Below, in pieces: positions 23,852-31,603 of a stretch of 64,000 nt of DNA. The stretch covers positions 7,005,501 through 7,069,500 of the forward strand of contig NZ_CP116936.1 in NCBI RefSeq assembly GCF_028475105.1, read 5' to 3'. The position numbers were made by a program, and so were the translations under genes. Source of the DNA: Micromonospora sp. LH3U1. GTDB taxonomy: Bacteria; Actinomycetota; Actinomycetes; Mycobacteriales; Micromonosporaceae. Within the stretch, counting starts at the first letter, position 1, and every line of letters starts with the position of its first letter. The notes beneath the pieces were generated by a model, which was not told where the DNA came from, ran no database searches, and saw only the letters and a list, made by a program, of their open reading frames with translations.

Positions 23852-24631
23852 ATGACGAACTACGGACCACCGGGGGGCGGTAACCCGGGACCGTGGCGTG
23901 GGCAACGACCCGACGAGACGCCCGGACGGCCGGTGCAGCAGCCCTATCCGCCGGCAGTCCCGTCATACCCGCCCGCAGCTCCGTCCTATCCGCCCACCGT
24001 TCCGTCCTACCCGCCCTCGCCTCAGGGGCGACCTGGGCCGTACGGCGGCCCACCCGCCGCTCCCTACGGAGGTGGTTCAGGGTCGCCCTACGGCGACTCG
24101 TACCAGCCTGCGGGGCCGAACCCGGCGTACGGCGGGCAGCCGTACCGGCCCGACGAAGACCCGTACGGCGGGGATCCGGCACCGGGCCGACGCGGTCGGG
24201 GACCGCTGATCGCGGTAGTGGCCGTCGTACTGCTGGTGGTGGCTGCCGGCGGTGCGTTCTGGCTCCTGCGCGGGCAGGACGACCCAGCGCCGCTGGCCGC
24301 GCCGTCTGGTTCGGCCGTTGCCGGTGAGCCCAGCGCGGACGCGACCGAACCCGCACCGAGCGCCGCAGCGCCGGAGTCGTCGGCAGATCCCCGATTCGCC
24401 AAGGTCGGCCAGTGCGTCCGCAACGACGGCGCGGCGGACGGCAAGCCCAAGCTGCTGATCAGCGGCTGCGCCGCGAAGTCGTACGAGGTGCTGAGCCGGA
24501 TCGACGGCCCGACCAGCGGCGAACGGGACGCGGAGGCCAAGTGCGGGAAGGTCCAGGGTTACACCAACTGGTACTTCTTCGACAGTGAGCTGGACACTCT
24601 CGACTTCGTCCTCTGCCTGAAGCAACGCTGA
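23852..24631 (+). CDS. LppU-like single-pass membrane protein (paralogue 1)
   Basis: 259 residues. The first half is Pro/Gly/Tyr-rich with repeated YPPxxPSYPP units, disordered and cytoplasmic. A single helix (GPLIAVVAVVLLVVAAGGAFWLL) is followed by a Ser/Ala/Pro linker and an extracytoplasmic domain of about 75 residues with three Cys: VGQCVRNDG, LISGCAAKSYEVLSRIDG, AKCGKVQGYTNWYFFDSELDTLDFVLCLKQR. The C-terminal block resembles LppU/SCO3897 proteins. The next gene is a paralogue with the same plan. ATG 23852 follows SD AGGAGGG. Function unknown; likely an envelope role. Confidence 0.75.
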   Translation: MTNYGPPGGGNPGPWRGQRPDETPGRPVQQPYPPAVPSYPPAAPSYPPTVPSYPPSPQGRPGPYGGPPAAPYGGGSGSPYGDSYQPAGPNPAYGGQPYRPDEDPYGGDPAPGRRGRGPLIAVVAVVLLVVAAGGAFWLLRGQDDPAPLAAPSGSAVAGEPSADATEPAPSAAAPESSADPRFAKVGQCVRNDGAADGKPKLLISGCAAKSYEVLSRIDGPTSGERDAEAKCGKVQGYTNWYFFDSELDTLDFVLCLKQR

Positions 24632-24654
24632 GACCACCCACCCTCGGGGATGAC

Positions 24655-25479
24655 ATGACGACCTACGGACCAGCGGGTTCCGGTCAGCCGGACGACCCGT
24701 ACCAGCGCCCACCAACCGGTTCTGACGGCTCGCCGCCGGTCGACCCAACCGTGCCCCAGTGGGGCACCCCACCGCCCGCCGAGGATCCGACCCGCCAGCA
24801 GTGGGGGCCGCCGCCGACCGGCGCGGAGCCGCCGACCGCACCGATGTGGGGGCCGCCGCCGAACAACCCGGAACCGCCGACCGCACCGATGTGGGCACCA
24901 CCGCCCACCTCGGGCCCGGGATACCCGCCACCCGGGCCGTTCCCACCGGCCGGGCCCATGCCGGGTCACGGGCCCATGCCGGGTCAGCCGCCCGCGCCGT
25001 GGGGGCAACCGCCCCCGGGCGGTTACGGGATGCCGCCCGTCGCGCCGGTGAAGAAGACCGGCCGCAAGGTCGCTCTCATCATCACGCTGGTGGTCCTGCT
25101 CCTGCTCTGCCCGTGCCTCGGCCTGGCCGGTTGGGCGGTCTGGAAGGTCGCCGATGCCAGCGATGACGCCGCACGTACGCCGTCGACGAGCGCACCGGTC
25201 GTTCCGCCCGCCCTGCCCAGCGACGCACCGAGGTCGGCCGCGCCGACTCCGGATGAGGAGTTCGCGAGGGGCGACTGCGTGGTGAACGACGGCACCGAGG
25301 ACGACGCGGAGTTGCGCAAGGTGCCGTGCGGCCCGAACACCTATCAGGTGCTGCTGCGGATTCCGGCGACGACCGACGCGGACCGGTGCGACACGCTCGC
25401 GCCGCAGGCAACCGCGAACTACGTGCACGACAACTCGGTCGACCTGTTCGACTATGTGCTCTGTCTGAAGAAGCGATAG
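24655..25479 (+). CDS. LppU-like single-pass membrane protein (paralogue 2)
   Basis: 274 residues, 23 bp after its paralogue. The N-terminal half has a different low-complexity repeat (PPTAPMWGPPP, EPPTAPMWAPPP, GPMPGHGPMPGQ). A membrane helix (KVALIITLVVLLLLCPCLGLAGWAVW) leads to the conserved outer domain FARGDCVVNDG, KVPCGPNTYQVLLRI, DRCDTLAPQATANYVHDNSVDLFDYVLCLKKR. The shared Cys pattern and the ending DxLDFVLCLKxR show common descent while the tails diverged. The pair probably forms one transcript ended by the strong hairpin at 25491-25534. Confidence 0.75.
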   Translation: MTTYGPAGSGQPDDPYQRPPTGSDGSPPVDPTVPQWGTPPPAEDPTRQQWGPPPTGAEPPTAPMWGPPPNNPEPPTAPMWAPPPTSGPGYPPPGPFPPAGPMPGHGPMPGQPPAPWGQPPPGGYGMPPVAPVKKTGRKVALIITLVVLLLLCPCLGLAGWAVWKVADASDDAARTPSTSAPVVPPALPSDAPRSAAPTPDEEFARGDCVVNDGTEDDAELRKVPCGPNTYQVLLRIPATTDADRCDTLAPQATANYVHDNSVDLFDYVLCLKKR

Positions 25480-25490
25480 TCCCGATTGCC

Positions 25491-25534
25491 AAAACTAGGG
25501 CTGTCTAGCGTGGACGCTAGACAGCCCTAGTTTT
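25491..25534. terminator. Perfect 21-bp hairpin with A/T flanks (bidirectional terminator)
   Basis: Left arm 25491-25511 begins AAAACTAGGGCTGTC, the right arm 25514-25534 ends in GTTTT, and the loop is GG. It has the A-tract/stem/T-tract form of an intrinsic terminator, unusual for this GC-rich genome. Its core also contains one copy of the TCTAGC-N6-GCTAGA palindrome. Confidence 0.75.
25504..25521. promoter_or_regulatory. TCTAGC-N6-GCTAGA palindrome, site 1
   Basis: TCTAGC GTGGAC GCTAGA, inside the terminator hairpin. The same half-sites and spacer length recur at 25577-25594; start-to-start distance 73 bp, close to seven helical turns. Confidence 0.5.
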
Positions 25535-25576
25535 CTGTCGACGGCCTCGACACGCCGGTAGCCCCATCTATGCATG

Positions 25577-25594
25577 TCTAGCCTCGCAGCTAGA
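25577..25594. promoter_or_regulatory. TCTAGC-N6-GCTAGA palindrome, site 2 (operator candidate)
   Basis: TCTAGC CTCGCA GCTAGA, 22 bases before GTG 25616. A -10-like GATACT at 25601-25606 lies just downstream, so the palindrome would cover the -35/spacer region of a nearly leaderless promoter. This is a position suited to repression. Confidence 0.55.
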
Positions 25595-25615
25595 TGGCCC
25601 GATACTCTGCAATGC

Positions 25616-26857
25616 GTGGATCCGGTCCGCAACCCGTACGCGCCGGGCGCCGGCCAGCGTCCGCCCGAACTCGCCGGGCGGGGGCGGGAGCTGGACGTCT
25701 TCGACATCGTGCTCGAGCGCATCGCACGGGGCCGACCCGAACGCAGCCTGATGCTCACCGGCCTGCGCGGCGTCGGCAAGACGGTTCTGCTCAACACTCT
25801 CCGGTCGCAGGCCATCAACCGCCTCTGGGGCAGCGGCAAGATCGAGGCACGGCCGGACCAGTCCTTGCGTCGTCCGGTCGCCGCCGCGCTGCACATGGCG
25901 GTCCGGGAGCTCGCCCCCCGACACCGTGCGCCCGATCGGATCGACGGGTTCCTCGGCGTCCTCAAGGCGTTCGCCCAGCGGTCCGCCCCGACCGGCCGGG
26001 CCGGTGCCGCCCCGAAACTACGCGACCGGTGGCAGCCCGGCATCGACGTGCCCGCCGCCAGCGGCCGGGCCGACTCCGGCGACATCGAGATCGACCTGGT
26101 CGAGCTGTTCAGTGACGCCGCCGCAGTGGCCAGCGACGTGGGCACCGGCATCGCCATCTTCATCGACGAGATGCAGGACCTCGGCCCGGAGGACGTGTCG
26201 GCGCTGTGCGCCGCCTGCCATGAGCTGTCCCAGCTCGGCGCGCCGCTGATCGTCGTCGGCGCCGGCCTGCCGCACCTGCCGGCGGTGCTCAGCGCCGCCA
26301 AGTCGTACTCCGAACGGTTGTTCCGCTACCAGCGCATCGACCGGCTCGACCGGATCGCCGCCGACCAGGCACTCTGCGCGCCCGCCGAGCGCGAGGAGGT
26401 CGAGTACGAGCAGAAGGCACTCGACCTGCTCTACGAGAAGTCCGGCGGCTATCCCTACTTCGTCCAGGCGTACGGCAAAGCGACCTGGGATCACGCGCCG
26501 CGCTCGCCGATCACCGCCGCCGACGTGCGGGTCGCCGCGCCCGAGGCGGAAGCCGAACTGGCGGTCGGGTTCTTCGGATCCCGGTTCGAACGGGCCACCC
26601 CGGCCGAACGCGAGTACATGCGGGCGATGGCCATGATGTCCGCGGTCGAGGGCGAGTCCGGAGCGGTGGTCCGCGACGACATGGACGCCGCAGTGCCCAC
26701 CGCGGAGATCGCCCGAGCCCTCGGCCGCAAACCCGCCAGCCTCTCCCCGGCCCGGGACGCGCTGATCAAGAAGGGCCTGATCTACTCCGGTGAGCGGGGC
26801 ACGGTCGCCTTCACGGTCCCGCACTTCGGCCGGTACCTGCGCACCCAACCGGCCTGA
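25616..26857 (+). CDS. AAA/STAND-like ATPase with C-terminal winged helix
   Basis: 413 residues. P-loop LMLTGLRGVGKTVLLNTL (Walker A GLRGVGKT at about 49-56), Walker B IAIFIDEMQDLG (about 178), a sensor-like LIVVGAGLPHLPAVL, and a lid region LYEKSGGYPYFVQAYG as in archaeal-type ATPases (PF01637). The C-terminal 110 residues form a winged helix (TAEIARALGRKPASLSPARDALIKKGLIYSGERGTVAFTVPHFGRYLR). These proteins occur singly in actinomycetes; the role is unknown. GTG 25616 begins the conserved VDPVRNPYAPGAGQRPPEL. The DNA-binding domain plus the paired palindromes upstream suggest autoregulation (inference). Confidence 0.8.
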   Translation: MDPVRNPYAPGAGQRPPELAGRGRELDVFDIVLERIARGRPERSLMLTGLRGVGKTVLLNTLRSQAINRLWGSGKIEARPDQSLRRPVAAALHMAVRELAPRHRAPDRIDGFLGVLKAFAQRSAPTGRAGAAPKLRDRWQPGIDVPAASGRADSGDIEIDLVELFSDAAAVASDVGTGIAIFIDEMQDLGPEDVSALCAACHELSQLGAPLIVVGAGLPHLPAVLSAAKSYSERLFRYQRIDRLDRIAADQALCAPAEREEVEYEQKALDLLYEKSGGYPYFVQAYGKATWDHAPRSPITAADVRVAAPEAEAELAVGFFGSRFERATPAEREYMRAMAMMSAVEGESGAVVRDDMDAAVPTAEIARALGRKPASLSPARDALIKKGLIYSGERGTVAFTVPHFGRYLRTQPA

Positions 26858-26881
26858 CCGGCACACACCGCGTCGGCGCGG

Positions 26882-27430
26882 TCAGACCTTCGCCCAGGGC
26901 GCCGGAAAGAGCACCTCGCCGCGAGGCGGGGGACCTTCATCACTGGTGGACGGCGGCAGCACCAGCGCCTGCCAGGGCTCACCGAGACCGGCCCACGGGC
27001 CGGACAGACCCAGCTCAGTCGCAGGGCTGAAGCCGAACCGGCGGTAGAAGGCCGGGTTCCCGAGGACCACGACCAGCCGCTCACCCAGCTCGGTGGAGGC
27101 GTCCAGGGCGGCCTGCACGACCGCCGTGCCGTGCCCGACACGCTGTCGGTGCGGCGCGACCGCCACCGGGCCGAGTGCCAGAACCGGCACGTCCGAGCCC
27201 TGCTCCGGCCGCACACGCACCCGGGTGAGCAGCGCGTAACCGACCACCTCGCCGCCGTACTCGGCGACCATGGCCAGCTCCGGAAACCAGGCGGGAGTGC
27301 CGCGCAACTCGTCGACCAGGCTCACCTCCGGCGGCGTCGCCACGTCCGGGCGGGCGAAAGCGGCGGCCAGCACGCGGCGTACCGGGCCGGCGTCGGCCGG
27401 GTCCTCAGGTCGTAGCCGCAGCGTGGTCAC
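26882..27430 (-). CDS. GNAT-family N-acetyltransferase
   Basis: 182 residues. The acetyl-CoA loop is LGPVAVAPHRQRVGHGTAVVQAAL (Q/RxxGxG), preceded by the strand VVGYALLTRVRVRPE. The C-terminal part FYRRFGFSPATELGLSGPW is the YhbS-like arrangement. The branch is a general N-acetyltransferase predicted for small molecules or proteins; substrate unknown. GTG 27430 (VTTLRLRPEDPADAG) starts at the first strand of the fold and is preferred over the extended frame to 27538. Convergent with the ATPase gene, 24 bp between stops. Confidence 0.88.
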   Translation of the reverse strand: MTTLRLRPEDPADAGPVRRVLAAAFARPDVATPPEVSLVDELRGTPAWFPELAMVAEYGGEVVGYALLTRVRVRPEQGSDVPVLALGPVAVAPHRQRVGHGTAVVQAALDASTELGERLVVVLGNPAFYRRFGFSPATELGLSGPWAGLGEPWQALVLPPSTSDEGPPPRGEVLFPAPWAKV

Positions 27431-27564
27431 CCGCGCGACGTTACCCGCCACAGCCGGCGCATCCGTGACGGTCGCTCGAATCGGCGTGGCGCAGGTACAC
27501 GACCACCGATCCGGATCCTGCTGTTGCCGGGGTAGCAAACGCCGCGACGGGGTATGACTGATCC

Positions 27565-28110
27565 ATGACGCCCGTACGCTCCCTCGCCCGTGCCATGTTG
27601 AGCGGGATCTTCGTGGTCAGCGGATACCGCAACTTTCGTTCCCCGCAGCGGCTCGCCCAGAAGGCCGCGCCGGTGACCGAACGGGCGGCGCCGCTGCTGC
27701 AGAAGGTGCACCCCAGCTTCCCCACCGGGACCGAGCAGCTGATCCGGATCAACTCGGCGGTGCAGCTCGGCGCCGGGCTGATGCTCGCCACCGGGCGGCT
27801 GACGCGGCCCGCCGCGCTGATCCTCGCCGGTACGCTCGTGCCGACGACCATTGCCGGGCATCCCTTCTGGAACGACGACGACCCGGCCACGCGCGACACG
27901 AACAAGGTGAATTTCCTGAAGAACGTCGGCCTCTTCGGCGGTTTGCTGCTCGCCGCGGCCGACACCGAGGGCAAGCCGAGTCTGCGCTGGCGAACCGGCC
28001 ACCGCATCGGCCACTCTCGACGTTCCATGGAGCGCGCCGTCCGGACGGCCAAGCGGGAGGCCCGGATCGCCGTCCGCTCCGCCTCCACCGCACGGCGACT
28101 CCCCGGCTGA
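27565..28110 (+). CDS. DoxX-family membrane protein
   Basis: 181 residues, four membrane segments: SLARAMLSGIFVVSGYRNFRSP at the N-terminus (the A-x-F...SG motif of DoxX), RINSAVQLGAGLMLATGRL, PAALILAGTLVPTTIAGHPFW and FLKNVGLFGGLLLAAAD. The loop HPFWNDDDPATRDTNKVNFLKNVGLFG is the diagnostic DoxX/SURF4 feature. In mycobacteria, DoxX works with SodA and SseA in membrane redox defence; here it is alone. The C-terminal tail is strongly basic (RRSMERAVRTAKREARIAVRS), probably contacting the inner membrane face. Confidence 0.88.
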   Translation: MTPVRSLARAMLSGIFVVSGYRNFRSPQRLAQKAAPVTERAAPLLQKVHPSFPTGTEQLIRINSAVQLGAGLMLATGRLTRPAALILAGTLVPTTIAGHPFWNDDDPATRDTNKVNFLKNVGLFGGLLLAAADTEGKPSLRWRTGHRIGHSRRSMERAVRTAKREARIAVRSASTARRLPG

Positions 28111-28325
28111 CCTGCGTCGATCCGTTCCTGTGCCACCCCCATCCCCCGCTAAGGCCGCGAATTACCTGAACCACCCGGTAGGCGTTAACGCGGTGGAAAT
28201 GTCAAAAACATGTGTGGGATCGGACACGGTCGCATAACGCGGGAGGCACTGACGTGAGGCGCCGCTCTAGGCTCCGTGCAGGACCTGGACGGGTAGGACG
28301 ACCTTGGTACGGGGGTGGCCACGCC

Positions 28326-29792
28326 ATGCCGACGGCTGTCGGTAGACGGGCGGACCGCCTCGCCCCAATCCAACGTGTGACGCGCGGGATCGACCGCGTG
28401 ACGCGCGGGATCGATCGCAGGAACGTCGTACGGGGCGCCATCGTGGCTGCCGTCGCCTACGCCGCATGGCTCGCCATCGGTGCTTTCGGGCGGCCGTACA
28501 ACTTCTTCGACATGAAGATCTACCACGGTGCCGTGGTGTGGTGGGCGAGCGGTCACGAGCTCTACGAGTTCATCGCGCCCGGAACCACGCTCGGCTTCAC
28601 CTACCCGCCGTTCGCCGGGCTGGTCATGCTGCCGATGGCGCAGCTGCCGATCGGCGCGGCCGGCCTGGTCAACGCTGGCGCCAGCATCGCCGCGTTGGCG
28701 CTGGTGCTGGCCGGGTTGCTCCGCCCGATCGTGGACCGGCTGGGCTGGCCACTGTGGTTCACGGTGGCTGTGGCGGTGCCGCTCGCGGTCGCCATCGAGC
28801 CGAGTCGGGAGACCCTTGGCTACGGCCAGGTCAACATCCTGCTGTTCGCGTTGATCATGGCTGATCTGATCGGCCTTCGCTGGCGCTCCCGCCGGGGCAC
28901 CCACTACGCCGCGACGGACGGCCCCCTGCTGCGCTTCATCTACGGCGGGGCCTGGGCCGGCGTCGGCATCGGCCTGGCCACCGCGGTCAAGCTCACCCCG
29001 GCGCTGTTCATCGCCTACCTCCTGCTCACTCGCCAGTGGCGGGTGGCGGCCACTGCCATCGGCACCACGATCGGCGTGACGGTGGCGACCTTCGCGATCG
29101 TCGGCGACGAGTCGCGAACCTACTTCGGCAGCGTGCTCTGGCAGACGGAGCGGGTCGGCGCGGCAGACATGACGCCCAACCAGTCACTCGCCGGCCTACT
29201 CGCCCGGCTGTACGACTCGATCGAGACCCCCGGGCTGCTCTGGCTCGCCTTCTCGGTGCTGATCCTGGCGCTGGGCCTGTCCCGGGCGGCCAGTTCCCGC
29301 GCCGACGGTGACGAGCTGACCGCGTTCACGCTGGTCGGACTGACCGCGAACGTGATCAGCCCGATCTCCTGGACGCACCACCTCGTCTGGGTGATCCCGG
29401 CGATCATCGTGCTGGCCGACGCCGCGGTGCGCCGCCGGGAGGCGAGCCGGGGGATGCCGCTGCGCACCGGCCAGGGCCAGGTGTTCGGCGGGCTGCCCGG
29501 GGTGAACGGGCTCCGCCCGCCGATCTGGTATCCCACGCTGACCGGGCTCCGCCACGGCGTCGCCGCGATCGGGCTCTACCTGCTTTTCCTGATCTCCCCG
29601 ATCTGGCCGTACGAGCACCAACTACCGGAGATGTCGCACTATCAGGATGGTCTCTTCGGTGCGCTGATGGAGAACTCGCTCGCGGTCGCGCTGATCGTGC
29701 TGGTCGCAGCCCTGCCGTGGCGCCCGGGCGCGGAGCCGGCGTTCTACGGCGACCGGCTCGCCAGAGGCGTGCTGGTCAACGGCCGCCGCTGA
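28326..29792 (+). CDS. GT87-family polyprenyl-phosphate-dependent mannosyltransferase
   Basis: 488 residues, polytopic GT-C fold of the DUF2029/GT87 type (PimE, alpha-1,2-mannosyltransferases). After an Arg-rich start, the first helix AIVAAVAYAAWLAIGAFG leads to the catalytic first loop RPYNFFDMKIYHGAVVWWASGHELYEF, with the conserved D and Y, then TLGFTYPPFAGLVMLPMAQLP. The later motifs GYGQVNILLFALIMADL and GIGLATAVKLTPALFIAYLL are highly characteristic. It adds mannose from polyprenyl-phosphomannose to envelope glycolipids. ATG 28326 has a weak SD; longer starts exist. Two 21-bp direct repeats encode RVTRGID twice near the N-terminus. Confidence 0.88.
   Translation: MPTAVGRRADRLAPIQRVTRGIDRVTRGIDRRNVVRGAIVAAVAYAAWLAIGAFGRPYNFFDMKIYHGAVVWWASGHELYEFIAPGTTLGFTYPPFAGLVMLPMAQLPIGAAGLVNAGASIAALALVLAGLLRPIVDRLGWPLWFTVAVAVPLAVAIEPSRETLGYGQVNILLFALIMADLIGLRWRSRRGTHYAATDGPLLRFIYGGAWAGVGIGLATAVKLTPALFIAYLLLTRQWRVAATAIGTTIGVTVATFAIVGDESRTYFGSVLWQTERVGAADMTPNQSLAGLLARLYDSIETPGLLWLAFSVLILALGLSRAASSRADGDELTAFTLVGLTANVISPISWTHHLVWVIPAIIVLADAAVRRREASRGMPLRTGQGQVFGGLPGVNGLRPPIWYPTLTGLRHGVAAIGLYLLFLISPIWPYEHQLPEMSHYQDGLFGALMENSLAVALIVLVAALPWRPGAEPAFYGDRLARGVLVNGRR
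28377..28418 (+). repeat. 21-bp tandem direct repeat inside the GT87 gene
   Basis: Two adjacent 21-base units starting GTGACGCGCGGGATCGA (28377-28397 and 28398-28418) differ at one position and encode VTRGIDR twice, just before the first membrane helix. The in-frame period suggests recent slippage. Confidence 0.85.
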
Positions 29793-29802
29793 ACGAACGC
29801 GG

Positions 29803-30231
29803 TCAGGGGCAGTTGACCCATTCCTCGGTGCCGTCGGTGAAGACCTGCCGCTTCCAGATCGGCAGGCGCGCCTTGACCTCGTCGACCAGTCGGGCGCAGG
29901 CCGCGAAGGCAGCCGCCCGATGCGCGGTGCTCACGGCGGCCACCAGCGCCACGTCACCGATCGCCAGCGGGCCGACCCGGTGCGACACCGCCACCGCGTA
30001 GACGTCGGGCTCTGCGGCGATCTCGGCGGCCACCTCGCGAAGCACCTGTGCGGCGCTCGGGTGTCCCTCGTATTCCAGGCTCGTGACCTGGCGGCCGTGG
30101 TCGTGATCGCGGACCACGCCCTGGAAGGAGACCACGGCGCCGGCCCGGCGGTCGGCGACCGCCGCCTCGTGCGTGGCGAGGTCGAGCGGCTGGTCGGTGA
30201 TCTCGCCGAAGGTGATCGCCGGCGCGGTCAC
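29803..30231 (-). CDS. moaE: Molybdopterin synthase large subunit MoaE
   Basis: 142 residues. Family motifs: GAVVSFQGVVRDHDHGRQVTSLEYEGHPSAA, SHRVGPLAIGDVALVAAVSTAHRAAAF and VKARLPIWKRQVFTDGTEEWV. The Lys in LPIWKRQ and the Arg of RVG are the active-site residues that transfer sulfur from MoaD thiocarboxylate to cPMP. The GTG start overlaps the stop of moeA (GTGA), so it is last in the moaC-mogA-moeA-moaE unit. Stop-to-stop distance to the GT87 gene is 10 bp. Confidence 0.95.
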   Translation of the reverse strand: MTAPAITFGEITDQPLDLATHEAAVADRRAGAVVSFQGVVRDHDHGRQVTSLEYEGHPSAAQVLREVAAEIAAEPDVYAVAVSHRVGPLAIGDVALVAAVSTAHRAAAFAACARLVDEVKARLPIWKRQVFTDGTEEWVNCP

Positions 30232-31484
30232 GACGCACGCTCCCCGGGAAGCAGCGGCAACGGCACGATCGGCACCCGATCGCCGGTCTTGCCGCTGGTG
30301 CCGGGCCGGATGACGGCGAACCCGTCCGCGCCGGCCAGCCCGCGCAGCATCGCCGAGCCGACGTGTCGCACCGGGGACGCGGTCCCGGCGGCCCGGTCCA
30401 ACCGGACCAACGCCAGGTGGGTGTGGTCACCGCGACCGGGCACCGCCTCGGTCAACGTGGCGTGCGGCAGCACCGGCATCGAGCGGGCCTGCAGGCCGGC
30501 GAGCAGCGGGGCGACCAGCGACACCAGCGCGACGATGGCGGACTGCGGGTTGCCCGGCAGCCCCGCCACGAACCGGACCCGCCCATCGTGGCCGGACAAC
30601 CGGGCCAGCAGCATCGGGAAGCCCGGCCGGACCGCCACCGTGTTGACCACGTAGTCGGCGCCGAGCGCCTCCAGGGTCGGGTGCAGGTGGTCGACCGGGC
30701 CGTTCATCGTGCCGCCGGTGGTGCACACCAGGTCGGCACTGGCCAACGCCGAGCGCAGGGCCGCCACGTGCGCGGGCAGCGTGTCGGCCACCGGGCCGAC
30801 CACGTCGGATGGGCGGACCTGACAGCCGTACCGCCGCAGCCACGCCGGCACCGCAGGGCCCAGCGCGTCCCGGACCCGACCGGCCGAGGGAGGGCCCGCG
30901 GTCAGCAGCTCGTCGCCGAACACCAGCAGCGCGGCGCGCGGCGCCCGCCGGACCCGCAGGGTGTCGTGCCCGCAGGCGGCCGCCAGGCCGATCACCGCCG
31001 GGTCGACCGGCGTGCCGACCGGCAGAAGTTCCTCACCGGAGTACGCCTCCTCGCCGGGCTTCCGCCACTCGGGCGTCTCCCGGGGAGTGCCGGCGACCAG
31101 GCCCTCGACAGTCGTGGACTCCTCCACGCGCAGCACGGCGGTGGCGCCCTCCGGCACCATGGCCCCGGTCGCGATCTCGACGGTCGTGTCGTCCTCGGTG
31201 AGCGGCGCGGGGGTGCTGCCCGCCAGCACCCGGCCGACGACCCGCCACGGGCCGTCGCCGCGAACCGCCCAGCCGTCCACGCTGGAGGTCGGGAAGGCGG
31301 GCAGGTCGGTGCGGGTGGTCAACGGCTCGGCCAGGGTCGACCCGTCGGTATCGACCAGTGGTCGGGCGACGGCGGGCAGCGCGGCGGCCAACCCGACCGC
31401 GTAGACCCGCGACCGCGCTTCCTCCCACCCGGCCGGTGGGGGTGCGGCGACCCGATCCGCGGTGGGTGCGGTTTCCGTGCTCAC
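30228..31484 (-). CDS. moeA: MoeA-like molybdopterin molybdenumtransferase (divergent)
   Basis: 418 residues with the MoeA domain order: PTSSVDGWAVR (the SxVDGYA loop), the beta-barrel IATGAMVPEGATAVLRVEE, GDELLTAGPP, CTTGGTMNGPVDHLHPTLEALGADYV, GLPGNPQSAIVALVSLVAP and the C-terminal domain. MoeA inserts molybdenum into adenylated molybdopterin. The usual GGxSxGxxD loop is changed to GGTMNGPVD, and the following PGKP-type Lys is replaced (RPGFP), so catalytic efficiency or ligand may differ. GTG 31484 is the start. Same strand as moaC and mogA, overlapping moaE. Confidence 0.88.
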   Translation of the reverse strand: MSTETAPTADRVAAPPPAGWEEARSRVYAVGLAAALPAVARPLVDTDGSTLAEPLTTRTDLPAFPTSSVDGWAVRGDGPWRVVGRVLAGSTPAPLTEDDTTVEIATGAMVPEGATAVLRVEESTTVEGLVAGTPRETPEWRKPGEEAYSGEELLPVGTPVDPAVIGLAAACGHDTLRVRRAPRAALLVFGDELLTAGPPSAGRVRDALGPAVPAWLRRYGCQVRPSDVVGPVADTLPAHVAALRSALASADLVCTTGGTMNGPVDHLHPTLEALGADYVVNTVAVRPGFPMLLARLSGHDGRVRFVAGLPGNPQSAIVALVSLVAPLLAGLQARSMPVLPHATLTEAVPGRGDHTHLALVRLDRAAGTASPVRHVGSAMLRGLAGADGFAVIRPGTSGKTGDRVPIVPLPLLPGERAS

Positions 31485-31540
31485 CGACCGAGCCTAGCGG
31501 CACGGACCGACACCCGCCCGAGCCTGGCGTGCACCGGTCC

Positions 31541-31603
31541 GAGGTCACCGCCGCGAATTCAGTGGTCACCGCCGCGAATTCAGTGGTCTCCGCCGCGAAG
31601 CTG
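31541..31603. repeat. 21-bp tandem repeats at the 3' end of mogA
   Basis: Three units of 21 bases, core GGTCACCGCCGCGAATTCA, at 31541-31561, 31562-31582 and a diverged unit at 31583-31603. The last codons and stop of mogA lie inside the repeat, so duplication of its 3' end filled the space before moeA. Confidence 0.85.

Noticed and set aside
24655..24990. Repeats of PPTAPMWGPPP as a possible CRISPR-like or satellite array
   Set aside because: The repeats are in frame in a protein tail and have no spacer structure.
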